From contig CAZNYC010000093.1 in the NCBI GenBank assembly GCA_964577175.1, positions 1-16,412 of the forward strand: a DNA stretch of 16,412 nucleotides. The letters run 5' to 3'. Made by a program: the position numbers and the translations under genes. Below the pieces are notes generated by a model. That model was not told the DNA's origin, did not search any database, and saw only the letters and a program-made list of their open reading frames with translations. This DNA comes from BS750m-G62 sp964577175 (GTDB lineage Bacteria > Planctomycetota > Phycisphaerae > FEN-1346). Below, piece after piece: positions 6,155-12,876 of the stretch. Each line of letters opens with the position of its first letter. The first letter of the stretch is position 1.

Positions 6155-7009
6155 TCACGGGCGCCGGAGGTTCGAATACAATCGGGTCCGGCGTTGATGG
6201 ACGTCGTCGGCCGAGAGCCCGGCCAGTCGGCCGAGCCTGCGGCGCGTCGCTTCGGGCCCCATCTTCTCGCAGGCCGCCAGAAGCACCGGCAGGTCGGACA
6301 GGGGGGCGCCGTGGTTGATGAGTCCGGCAGCGCCCAGAATCGCGGGCTCCCCGGCCAACGGCGCGGCTTCGGCCGCCAGGCGGCTGTATAGGTCCCGGAG
6401 GGCGGCATCGGAAAGCGCGGCCAGCCGCGCCCAATCCTCGCGCATCTTCGAGACCGGGCACCGGTCTCCGGTGGCTTGGCCCTCGATGCAGTCGTAGGCC
6501 AGGATGACTCGCCTGACGAAGGCGGCGGCGTCGGTGCCGCCGACTTGCCGGTCCACCGCGGCCCAGGCCTCCGCCGCGCCCGGCGGAAGGAGGAGGCCGG
6601 TCTCGTCGCGGGCCGGGTCGCCGCCGGTCTCAACTTGGTCCTGAATCTCTTCGGGCAGGGGGACAGTCCGCTTGGCCGCCTTGAGCGCACGCCCGGCCTC
6701 GTTCAGTGCCGCCCGAGCGACGAACGTGGAAAGCCTCGCCCGCCGCATTTCGAGACCCCGGGAAAGCCGCGTGTGTAGCCCCTTGAAGGTCTCGCTCATG
6801 GCGTCCTCGGCCGAGGGCTGGTCCTCCTCGCGGAGGCCGCACCTTCGGACCAGGCTCCAGACCAGGGCACGGTAGGCCTCGTAGAAGACCTCCCCGGCTG
6901 CCGGTATCCCTTGGCGGTAACCGAGCAGGACCGCGGCCTCGCAGGCCTTTCGCAGGTCGCCGGCGGAGACGTGCTGGCGGTTCGGGTTACGGTTTGCGGC
7001 GTCGGGCAC
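6155..7009 (-). CDS. ECF-like RNA polymerase sigma factor, divergent
   Basis: This 284-aa protein is longer than usual ECF sigma factors (about 170-200). Residues 41-114 look like sigma region 2: FYEAYRALVWSLVRRCG, then SAEDAMSETFKGLH (the DxxQExF-like core-binding helix) and RLSTFVARAALNEAGRALKAAKR, corresponding to the -10-binding part. The C-terminal end GLSADDVHQRRTRLYSNLRR resembles the recognition helix of region 4, but the 140 residues between are unusual, so region 4 may be degenerate. It starts with GTG behind GGAGG, overlapping the preceding 62-aa gene by 23 bases, and is followed 55 bases later by the anti-sigma-type gene. The sigma / anti-sigma / protease order suggests that it drives a stress or transfer response, possibly including its own operon (inference). 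Confidence 0.65.
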   Translation of the reverse strand: MPDAANRNPNRQHVSAGDLRKACEAAVLLGYRQGIPAAGEVFYEAYRALVWSLVRRCGLREEDQPSAEDAMSETFKGLHTRLSRGLEMRRARLSTFVARAALNEAGRALKAAKRTVPLPEEIQDQVETGGDPARDETGLLLPPGAAEAWAAVDRQVGGTDAAAFVRRVILAYDCIEGQATGDRCPVSKMREDWARLAALSDAALRDLYSRLAAEAAPLAGEPAILGAAGLINHGAPLSDLPVLLAACEKMGPEATRRRLGRLAGLSADDVHQRRTRLYSNLRRP

Positions 7010-7175
7010 GATACAGCCCCTCCAGTAGACGTTCCATACACGGCCGCCACTGTCGGCGGAGGCCTTCCATGACGCAGTGCCGGGCCAGGGTTCCCTCCCG
7101 CCACGCCTGGACCAGCGTCCGGCGGCATTGGTCAGGGTCGTTCGGGTGCGGGCAGAACTCGCGACGCTCGGTCAT
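6987..7175 (-). CDS. Small Cys-containing protein at the head of the sigma operon
   Basis: This 62-aa basic protein has four Cys (8, 17, 34, 46) and a helical Arg/Leu-rich C-terminus. I recognise no family. The ATG is preceded by GGGAAAGGA at suitable spacing. Its 3' end overlaps the GTG start of the sigma gene by 23 bases and contains that gene's ribosome site, a pattern typical of translational coupling, which favours a real gene. It could be a metal-binding co-regulator or simply a leader ORF setting sigma expression. Confidence 0.55.
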   Translation of the reverse strand: MTERREFCPHPNDPDQCRRTLVQAWREGTLARHCVMEGLRRQWRPCMERLLEGLYRARRRKP

Positions 7176-7310
7176 CGAGGCCGTCCTTTCCCGTGGTCCT
7201 CCGTACGGTTCTGTTTTCCCCCGGGACCGTCTCGTCGTGCCGCAGGGTGTCGGCTCGCAGCCGCCACATAACTGGAGGCCCGGCGGGCGGGTCGTCTTGC
7301 AGCCTTTCCG

Positions 7311-7337
7311 AAAAAAATGCCCGCCGCACAGAGGGGC
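7311..7337 (-). terminator. Possible intrinsic terminator after the 136-aa gene
   Basis: On the minus strand GCCC (rc of 7334-7337) can pair with GGGC (rc of 7319-7322). This is followed by A and seven T (rc of 7311-7317). It lies 15 bases after the stop at 7352. The stem is short, but the T7 run is the longest in this GC-rich window. Confidence 0.4.
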
Positions 7338-7351
7338 TTGTCTCCGCCCGC

Positions 7352-7762
7352 TTACGGCTCTGAGTATGCCTCATGCCAACCATAGAGGTCAAAATCATTT
7401 TGTCCCGGCCCCGGCTCGTGCCATTGCAGCCATCGCCGGATCTCCTGGTACGTCGTCTGCATCTCGTCGCGCGCCCGGTCCGTGTGGGTCGCCTCCACGT
7501 CTTCTCGGCTCAGCGCCAGTCGGAGCGAGGCGGGGTCCGACGGCAACTCGTCAAGCATCACCTCGCGCTGCCGGTCCTCCCGGTGGCGGTAGGTCGTCCC
7601 CCACTGGTCTACGTCCACGGGTTCGTAGCCCATCCGGCGAAGCGCGGCGTCGGCCTCGTCGAAGTCGCCTTCCATCTGGGCGGTCAGTTCAAGGCGGTAC
7701 CGGTCCGGTCGCGTCCTCGTCGCGTAGAGGTCGACCCTGGGGGGTGCGTAGAGGGCCTCCAT
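7352..7762 (-). CDS. Hypothetical protein, 136 aa
   Basis: I recognise no family. The protein is soluble and charged. An alpha/beta N-terminus (VDLYATRTRPDRYRLELTAQM, then a helix DFDEADAALRRMGYEPV) hints at a small two-layer fold. The C-terminal half is rich in Glu/Arg/Asp helices and Trp/His/Tyr. There are no Cys, signal peptide or membrane segments. The start is supported by AAGGG six bases upstream. It is transcribed away from the HerA operon, sharing a 116-base divergent region with it, and ends before a T-rich terminator-like element. It is probably a separate unit from the sigma operon, whose first gene starts 176 bases further on. Confidence 0.6.
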   Translation of the reverse strand: MEALYAPPRVDLYATRTRPDRYRLELTAQMEGDFDEADAALRRMGYEPVDVDQWGTTYRHREDRQREVMLDELPSDPASLRLALSREDVEATHTDRARDEMQTTYQEIRRWLQWHEPGPGQNDFDLYGWHEAYSEP

Positions 7763-7784
7763 GTCAAACCCTTGGCGCCGGGGC

Positions 7785-7791
7785 TTTATAA
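7785..7791. promoter_or_regulatory. AT-rich box in the divergent promoter region
   Basis: TTTATAA stands in an otherwise GC-rich 116-base region between two divergent genes. It could be the -10 of either direction. I find no convincing -35 partner at 16-18 bases. Confidence 0.2.
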
Positions 7792-7822
7792 ACGTTGCGC
7801 CCCCGGAGACGAAAAATCTCGA

Positions 7823-7851
7823 CCGGCTGCAAGGTTTTGGCCGCAGCGGCC
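7823..7851 (+). promoter_or_regulatory. Two mutually exclusive hairpins upstream of the HerA operon
   Basis: A perfect hairpin GGCCG-CAG-CGGCC (7839-7851) ends 11 bases before the AAGGAGG ribosome site. A competing stem pairs GCTGC (7826-7830) with GCAGC (7843-7847), with CC (7823-7824) against GG (7848-7849). Both use 7843-7847, so only one can form at a time, as in attenuator-like leaders. Confidence 0.35.
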
Positions 7852-7878
7852 TCTATTGAGTGAAGGAGGTACCCGACA

Positions 7879-8286
7879 ATGCCCACGCCCACGAACGTCG
7901 AGCAGCTCATTCGCGAACTTCGCCGCCTGGGAGGCGGGGCCCGCAACACCGTGCTCCGGGTCCTCGGTGGCAAACTGGACCGCCATGGGGCCCCGTTCCA
8001 CAAAGAACACGTCGAGACGCAGCACCCCGAGGATGGGGTGGTCACCGTCGACATGGTGGAGACCGGGACCTGTTCGTTCGGCCACGTCATCGACGACAAG
8101 GTCCGCGTGGAGGGTATCTGCGAGATCGGCGGCGAGGTCCTGTGCTCCACCGAGGGATGCATGCTCCGGTGCGACCGCTGCGGGGCCGCGGTCTGCCGGC
8201 GACACAGCCGGACCTACGGGGAGCGGACCTACTGCCTGCGGTGCCGATGGCATCACTACTGGCGCCTCTTTTGGAGGGTGGCATAA
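7879..8286 (+). CDS. Zinc-finger protein, first gene of the HerA operon
   Basis: This 135-aa protein has a helical N-terminus (8-30) that may mediate contacts. A Cys/His-rich second half follows: C65, C81, C89, C94, then C98-x2-C101-x4-C106-x2-H109-x9-C119-x2-C122. The spacing looks like a cross-brace or treble-clef zinc finger (FYVE/B-box-like), probably binding two zinc ions. The C-terminus HHYWRLFWRVA is aromatic and could touch the membrane or a partner. A perfect AAGGAGG lies nine bases before the ATG. Its last codons carry the ribosome site (GGAGGGTGG) of the next gene, which starts one base after this stop. Operon position suggests an accessory factor for the ATPase; the actual role is unknown. 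Confidence 0.7.
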   Translation: MPTPTNVEQLIRELRRLGGGARNTVLRVLGGKLDRHGAPFHKEHVETQHPEDGVVTVDMVETGTCSFGHVIDDKVRVEGICEIGGEVLCSTEGCMLRCDRCGAAVCRRHSRTYGERTYCLRCRWHHYWRLFWRVA

Positions 8287-8287
8287 C

Positions 8288-8548
8288 ATGTCGTGGTTCA
8301 TCCTTATCGCGGTGACCGTCCTCCTGCTGGGACCGTTGCGGCCCTGGGTCGGGCGACACTGGGCGTTTCTGTTGTCCGTGACCGCCGGCGCCGGGTTCGG
8401 GTGGACGCTGGGGTCGTATGTGCTTGCCACCTGCGGCGGTCGGATCCCGTACCTGCCGCTGGCGTGGGCGGTCGTGGGTGCCGCGGTCCTCGCGGGGGCC
8501 GGCCCCGCCTGGCTTCGCAAGATCGAGCGCGACGGGAAAGGGGAGTGA
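8288..8548 (+). CDS. Small integral membrane protein
   Basis: This 86-aa protein has three hydrophobic stretches: residues 3-15, 25-49 (WAFLLSVTAGAGFGWTLG...) and 55-74 (LPLAWAVVGAAVLAGAG). A short charged tail KIERDGKGE follows. I recognise no family. ATG 8288 has GGAGG at the right distance inside the previous gene; the much longer open frame upstream (from 7373) runs through the zinc-finger gene in another frame and is not used. Placed directly before a HerA/VirD4-like ATPase (two bases between stop and start), it may anchor that ATPase at the membrane, as small membrane partners do in conjugation systems (inference). Confidence 0.7.
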   Translation: MSWFILIAVTVLLLGPLRPWVGRHWAFLLSVTAGAGFGWTLGSYVLATCGGRIPYLPLAWAVVGAAVLAGAGPAWLRKIERDGKGE

Positions 8549-8550
8549 CG

Positions 8551-10653
8551 ATGCTGCCTGAGGATATCGAACAGATGGTGACCTTCCTCGGCCGGAACGA
8601 GCCGGGCGTCCGCCAACTGATTCAGGCCTACCGGCGGAACCCGGAGCTCGCCGCAGCGGTCCGACACCTCCTGAAGCGCCGCTGCATGCAGGCGGGATTC
8701 GACCCGGACGATCCGCCGGTCTTCTGGCCTCCGCGAACCCTGCCGCCCGGGGACGTGCCGCTGGGCGGGGTCCCCCGCAGCGGTGGTCCGGCGCTGGCCT
8801 TCGCGCTGCCGGAGCGGGGACTGACGACCCACGTCGGCATCTTCGGGCAGGCGGGTACCGGCAAGAGCTTCCTCGCCATGCACGGGGTCGCCGGAGTCCT
8901 GGAGGCCGGCCACCGGGTGTGGATCCTGGACGTTGAGGACGAGTACAGGCGGCTGATTCCACGCATGCCGGCGGGTGCCCTCACGACGATTGAGCCGGAG
9001 CAGTTGCGGCTGAATCTCCTGGAGCCTCCCGGGCCGTGGATCGCCCCGGTCCAGTGGCTCGACGAAGTAAGCCTGCTGCTCCGCGGGCAGACCTATCTCC
9101 GGGACGGTAGCCTGAACCTGTTCCGCAGCGGCATGGGTCGGCTGCTGGAGCGGAAAGCCGCCGCGGCCGGCGAGGAGCGGTGGCCGTGTCTCGTGGAGGC
9201 CATCGAGCATTTTGGGGGGATGGGTTTCGGGCCGAAAGCCCGCCGGGCCGGGTGGCTGGAAAGCCTGTTGAACCGGCTGGGTATGTTGGCCGACGCCTTC
9301 GGGCCCACGGCCCGGGTCCAGACCAGTTCGCTATTGCCCACCCTGGCCAGGCACTCGGTCATCTTCCGGCTGTCCCGGTTGACCGGGGTTCCCCTGCAGT
9401 TCCTGGTCAGTTTTCTGCTTCTGTGGCTGACCCGCTACCGCGAACGTCCCGAGGCGGACGACAAGGTCCACGTGGTGATCGTCGAAGAACCGCACATGCT
9501 GACCAGCGACAAGAGCCGGACCGACGTCGGGGAAAGCGCCCTGTGCCGGACGTTTCGGACCGCGCGGAAGCGGGGGGTCGGCCTGGTCCTTTGCGACCAG
9601 GTCCCCAGCCAGTTGCCCCAGCCCATCCTTGCCAACCTGGGGTGCCGGATCGTCATGCGGTTGGTCAACGCCCGGTGTATCTGGAGCCTCCAGAGTTCGA
9701 TGGGGTTGAAGCGCTTGCAGGCGGAAGCGATCAGCGAGCTGGAACCCCGGCAGGCCGTCGTCCAGTACGCGCTACATCCCACGCCGTTCCTGATGGAGGT
9801 GCCGGGGCTGCGTTTTCCGGAGAAGCCCAGCGCGACCGCCCTCCGGCCGGGGACCGAGGCCCTCCTCGGCACGGTTCGATGGACCGAGTACCGGCCCGAG
9901 TCGGGCGAGGCCGCCGGCGCCGGCCAGGCGACGGCCCTCGGCGCGGGCGACCTCGGCGGGGATCCCCTGTTGGTCATGGTCCGGGTCTGCGAGACGCCGG
10001 CCGAGCCGATCGAGGTGCGGTGCAACGCCCTGGGACTGGATCGGTCCCGCGAGTTCCGCGCCCGCGGGGAGCTGGACTCCCGCGGCCTGATCGAGCAGGC
10101 GCCCGAAACCGTGGCCGGCAAGATCAAGTTCTTCCAGCCCACCGAGAAGGGGCTGGACTGGGCCAGACGCCACAAGGTGAAGGTCAAGACGTTCAAGTCC
10201 GGCCTGGTCCACGAGTACCTGCTGACCCGGGTGGAACGGGGTATCGGCGGGCTGGGGCCCAAGTGGCGCCTGCAACGGAATTCCTCCATCGCCCGTGAGC
10301 AGGGGCTCCAGCCCGACCTGCTGGTGTTGGCGCCTGAGGGCCGCCGCGTGATCGTGGAAGTGGTCTGCCACAACCTGGACTACGACGCGGAGAACGTCGT
10401 GGCCGAGGCGGCCATCGCCGACCTGGACGGGGTCCTCGCCGTGACGCCCGACAAGCGGACGATGGATGCCCTGGAGCGGGCGATACAGAAACAGGCCGGG
10501 GAAGGGTGGCCGCCGACCGTCTCCCTGGTCCACGCCGGGCAGTGCCTGGCGCCCACGTTCGACTGGCGGGCAGCGCTAACACCCGCGGGGGCTTCGGAGC
10601 CGGGCCGGGAAAAGCCTTCCAGCGCCAAGCCCAATGACTCGCAAGGGGATTGA
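8551..10653 (+). CDS. HerA/VirD4-type ATPase with C-terminal winged-helix and nuclease-like region
   Basis: This 700-aa protein is a likely hexameric DNA-translocating motor. Walker A is GQAGTGKS (99-106), followed by WILDVEDEYRRLIPR (124-138), the typical HerA strand after the P-loop (D-x-E-x-E-Y). Walker B is VHVVIVEEPHML (306-317). RTARKRGVGLVLCDQVPSQLP (337-356) matches the HerA/FtsK sensor segment ending in Gln. Residues 478-545 resemble a winged helix (ELDSRGLIEQAP...FFQPTEKGLDWA). Residues 553-645 contain QPDLLVLAPEGRRVIVEVV (587-605), the D...ExV pattern of PD-(D/E)XK-like or Replic_Relax-like domains; Lys is replaced by Val, so nuclease activity is uncertain. ATG 8551 follows GGGGAG. 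Conjugative transfer or element processing is likeliest; an anti-phage HerA-nuclease role is the alternative. Confidence 0.85.
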   Translation: MLPEDIEQMVTFLGRNEPGVRQLIQAYRRNPELAAAVRHLLKRRCMQAGFDPDDPPVFWPPRTLPPGDVPLGGVPRSGGPALAFALPERGLTTHVGIFGQAGTGKSFLAMHGVAGVLEAGHRVWILDVEDEYRRLIPRMPAGALTTIEPEQLRLNLLEPPGPWIAPVQWLDEVSLLLRGQTYLRDGSLNLFRSGMGRLLERKAAAAGEERWPCLVEAIEHFGGMGFGPKARRAGWLESLLNRLGMLADAFGPTARVQTSSLLPTLARHSVIFRLSRLTGVPLQFLVSFLLLWLTRYRERPEADDKVHVVIVEEPHMLTSDKSRTDVGESALCRTFRTARKRGVGLVLCDQVPSQLPQPILANLGCRIVMRLVNARCIWSLQSSMGLKRLQAEAISELEPRQAVVQYALHPTPFLMEVPGLRFPEKPSATALRPGTEALLGTVRWTEYRPESGEAAGAGQATALGAGDLGGDPLLVMVRVCETPAEPIEVRCNALGLDRSREFRARGELDSRGLIEQAPETVAGKIKFFQPTEKGLDWARRHKVKVKTFKSGLVHEYLLTRVERGIGGLGPKWRLQRNSSIAREQGLQPDLLVLAPEGRRVIVEVVCHNLDYDAENVVAEAAIADLDGVLAVTPDKRTMDALERAIQKQAGEGWPPTVSLVHAGQCLAPTFDWRAALTPAGASEPGREKPSSAKPNDSQGD

Positions 10654-10654
10654 T

Positions 10655-11314
10655 ATGTCAGATCCCACGGTTCCGCCCGACAACGATGGGCCTTTTGATG
10701 ATCCCCTGTTCGACGCGTGGGAACAGAGTATCGAAGGGCCGCCGGGGATGGAGGATCCCCTCGTCTCCGGAGGCGAGGAACACCTCGACGACCTTGGACG
10801 ACTCCTGGGTGAGCTGGAGGCGAGTATCGAGAACATGCCCCCTCAGCCTCCCTCCGCAGCGCAGCCGGAGCGCTCCGAGACGCCCGGCCCGGACGTCGCC
10901 GACGACGAACCGGACCTGTTGGATCCCAACGAGACAGACGGGCCGGACGGCGGGGGCCAGGCGGAGCCCAAAAACCCCTCTTCGGGCGTATCCCCCCAGG
11001 GGGACGTCCCTAAAGGGCCGCCCGTCGTGCCGTTCCCCCCCAGGGGAGCGCGCAGGGGGACGGGGGGAGCCATAGGAGGCTTCCGGGGGCCGCGCCGGGC
11101 CCTGGGAAGCGGGGCCGGCGCAAGGATGCCACGCGGTCGACGGTATTGCCCGGAGACCCACGAGTGCATCGACGAAAGCCAGTGCGATTCGTGCGACAAG
11201 TTCCGGCGGTGGCCGGAGGGGAGCGACGAGGAACCGAAGGAATGCTGGTACGATTGGCAGGCCCGCTGGGAGCCGCCCCAGGGCGAGGACGACGACGCGG
11301 AGGAATCGATCTGA
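10655..11314 (+). CDS. Acidic, Pro-rich, probably disordered protein with a C-terminal Cys cluster
   Basis: This 219-aa protein belongs to no family I know. Residues 1-125 are Asp/Glu/Pro-rich and likely disordered, with one amphipathic helix (43-60, EHLDDLGRLLGELEASIE). Residues 126-163 are Gly/Arg-rich. Residues 165-200 hold C165, C171, C177, C180 and C197 with the core CIDESQCDSC, probably a metal site. ATG 10655 lies after AAGGGG, one base after the ATPase stop; an ATG at 10634 in the same frame overlaps the ATPase and is less well placed. The acidic then basic layout suits a scaffold or a DNA-mimic/adaptor for the ATPase (inference). The next gene starts one base after its stop. Confidence 0.6.
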   Translation: MSDPTVPPDNDGPFDDPLFDAWEQSIEGPPGMEDPLVSGGEEHLDDLGRLLGELEASIENMPPQPPSAAQPERSETPGPDVADDEPDLLDPNETDGPDGGGQAEPKNPSSGVSPQGDVPKGPPVVPFPPRGARRGTGGAIGGFRGPRRALGSGAGARMPRGRRYCPETHECIDESQCDSCDKFRRWPEGSDEEPKECWYDWQARWEPPQGEDDDAEESI

Positions 11315-11315
11315 C

Positions 11316-11531
11316 ATGGAGGAGTTTCTGACCGTCGAGGAATTGGGCCGGCTGCTGAAGGTCAAGAAGAGCACCATCTACCACTGGACCAGCGCCGGTT
11401 TCGTCCCGCACGTCAAAGTCGGCCGGTTCATCCGCTTCCGCGTCTCGGATGTCGAACAGTGGCTCCGGCAGCGCAAACGCCACGGACGTGCGACCATGGT
11501 CGTGACGAGGAACGACCTGCCGGGGGATTAG
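11316..11531 (+). CDS. Excisionase-like helix-turn-helix protein (HTH_17/MerR type)
   Basis: This 71-aa protein shows the family pattern clearly: FLTVEELGRLLKVKKSTIYHWTSAGFVPHVKVGRFIRFRVSDVEQWL. That is a first helix, a turn, the recognition helix KSTIYHW, a wing with VGR-FIRF, and a last helix ending in W. Such proteins bind DNA at attachment sites and turn integrases toward excision. It is the last gene of the HerA operon, one base after the previous stop, and its TAG overlaps the TAA of the converging integrase gene (TTAG, 11528-11531). Tail-to-tail pairing with the integrase supports the Xis role, so excision would be produced together with the transfer genes. Confidence 0.8.
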   Translation: MEEFLTVEELGRLLKVKKSTIYHWTSAGFVPHVKVGRFIRFRVSDVEQWLRQRKRHGRATMVVTRNDLPGD

Positions 11532-12604
11532 AGTTGCAGTTTGTCCACCGCGCTGGCCAGATGGTCCGGCATCAGGTGGGCGTAGATCATCGTGGTCTGG
11601 ATGTCCGCGTGGCCGAGGAGCTTCTGCACGGTCGGGAGGTCCACGCCCGACATCACCAAGTGCGAGGCGAAGGTGTGGCGGAGCGAGTGGAGCTTCGTCA
11701 CGTCCGGGAACCCACATCGCTTGGTCACCCGCATCAGGTCCCGCCGGAGCTTGCGTTTCAGCGGTCCGCCGTCGGGACCCGGGAAGACGAAGTCCTCCGG
11801 GCCACCTCGTTCCATCCCTTCCAGGAGATTACAGACCTTCTCCCCCATCGGGATTTCCCGCTCGCGGCTCTTGGGTGTCCAGAACGGTTTGTTCCGGATC
11901 AGGATCTTCCGCCGCCGGAAATCCACGTCCTTCCACTGCAGGTTCAGCAGTTCGCTCTTCCGCATGCCCGTGTGCAGGAACGTGAAGAAGATCGGGTACA
12001 GGTCGGGCCCGCAGTTGGCGAGCAGCTTGCGGCTCTCCTCCTTGCTCAGGAACCGGGGCGGCTTGGCGTCCGTGACGCGAAGCGACTCGACGCCCTCGGT
12101 CGGGTTGGTCGCGAGGTAACCCCACTGAACGGCGAGTCCGAAGATCGTCCTCAGCGTGCCGATCTCCATGTTGACCGTGTTGGCCTTCGGGCGTTTTCCC
12201 TTCGACTTTCCTTTCCTGGTTGGCCGTCCGTTGGGGGTGATGGTCGAGTCCCTCCGCCAGGTCTTGTACTGTTCGAACAGGTGAGGGGTCAGTTGACACA
12301 GCCGGCGGACCGCGGGGGCCCGCTCCTGGAGGAATCGCTTGAAGTGGTCGATCACCGCCGTATACCGCCGGTACGTAGCCGGCGAGTTGTTGGTCCGCGT
12401 GTACTCCATGAACTCAGCGAGGAACGTCTCGATCGGCTCATCGTTCGGGATGACGGTGAGGTCGTTCTGGGAGAGACGGACCTCGATGTTCTTGAGGGTC
12501 AGTTCGGCCACCTTTTTCGAGGGGCCGACCCGCCGACGGAATCTTTTCCCGCCGGCGCGGTAGTCGACGTACCAGGTTTTGCCGCGCTTGTAGATCGAGC
12601 CCAC
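11528..12604 (-). CDS. Tyrosine recombinase / integrase of the left element
   Basis: This 358-aa protein is a phage-type tyrosine integrase of normal length. The N-terminal arm-binding part is GSIYKRGKTWYVDYRAGGKRF (AP2-like, 2-22). A core-binding SAM-like domain spans about 55-170, and the catalytic domain 183-345. The active-site set is complete: Arg215 (HTGMRKSELL), Lys245 in the beta-hairpin, His306 and Arg309 (HSLRH), His332 (LLGHADIQTT) and nucleophile Tyr341. It starts with GTG 12604 behind GAGGAGG. A sigma70-type promoter (TTGACA-N17-TACACT) lies about 120 bases upstream, next to the tRNA 3' end. The gene probably catalyses insertion of the element to its left into this tRNA-Ser gene; the other attachment site is not visible in the window. 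Confidence 0.92.
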   Translation of the reverse strand: MGSIYKRGKTWYVDYRAGGKRFRRRVGPSKKVAELTLKNIEVRLSQNDLTVIPNDEPIETFLAEFMEYTRTNNSPATYRRYTAVIDHFKRFLQERAPAVRRLCQLTPHLFEQYKTWRRDSTITPNGRPTRKGKSKGKRPKANTVNMEIGTLRTIFGLAVQWGYLATNPTEGVESLRVTDAKPPRFLSKEESRKLLANCGPDLYPIFFTFLHTGMRKSELLNLQWKDVDFRRRKILIRNKPFWTPKSREREIPMGEKVCNLLEGMERGGPEDFVFPGPDGGPLKRKLRRDLMRVTKRCGFPDVTKLHSLRHTFASHLVMSGVDLPTVQKLLGHADIQTTMIYAHLMPDHLASAVDKLQL

Positions 12605-12659
12605 GGGGCTTCCTCCTCGACGCCAGCGCGCAGAGACCGCCGCGAACTTGCGTCTGGTT

Positions 12660-12674
12660 GCCGCCGGTGGCGGC
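12660..12674. repeat. Hairpin in the leader of the left integrase
   Basis: GCCGCC (12660-12665), loop GGT, GGCGGC (12669-12674). It lies in the transcribed leader between promoter and start codon and may modulate translation or be an attenuator. Confidence 0.35.
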
Positions 12675-12688
12675 TATCTGTCCTCTGG

Positions 12689-12709
12689 TGTGGCCACGAA
12701 ATGGTCACA
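12689..12709. promoter_or_regulatory. Operator-like inverted repeat downstream of the integrase promoter
   Basis: TGTGGCCA (12689-12696) and TGGTCACA (12702-12709) are inverted repeats with one mismatch around CGAAA. The site sits just after the predicted transcription start of the integrase, where a repressor or the excisionase-like protein could block it. Confidence 0.4.
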
Positions 12710-12724
12710 AGGGAAAACGGCAGG

Positions 12725-12753
12725 AGTGTAGCGGGCGTGTAAGCCTTTGTCAA
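12725..12753 (-). promoter_or_regulatory. Sigma70-type promoter of the left integrase
   Basis: On the minus strand, TTGACA (rc of 12748-12753) is followed after exactly 17 bases by TACACT (rc of 12725-12730). The -35 is a perfect consensus and the -10 matches four of six. It lies 30 bases downstream of the tRNA 3' end and points to the integrase gene. Confidence 0.65.
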
Positions 12754-12782
12754 TCAGAAACTTGCGCTGGCACACGAAAACC

Positions 12783-12876
12783 TGGCGGAGAGGCCGGGAT
12801 TCGAACCCGGGGAGGAGGCGTTCACCCCCTCAACGGTTTAGCAAACCGCCGCATTCGGCCACTCTGCCACCTCTCC
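12783..12876 (-). tRNA. serX: tRNA-Ser (anticodon GCT), CCA encoded
   Basis: Read on the minus strand, acceptor arms GGAGAGG and CCTCTCC pair over seven bases, followed by discriminator G and an encoded CCA (rc of 12783-12785). The anticodon arm is GCGGT-TTGCTAA-ACCGT with anticodon GCT (rc of 12840-12842), reading AGC/AGU. The long variable arm and the T arm with GGTTCGAATCC are as expected for a class II serine tRNA. The gene lies between two integrases, so it is the likely attachment site. The symbol is only a generic label. Its 5' 47 bases overlap the end of the right integrase frame. Confidence 0.95.

Noticed and set aside
6100..6690. N-terminal extension of the zinc-finger/HEAT protein
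   Set aside because: This part overlaps the sigma gene in another frame and has Arg/Pro/Ser-rich shadow composition; the zinc finger starts right after ATG 6099, which has a ribosome site.
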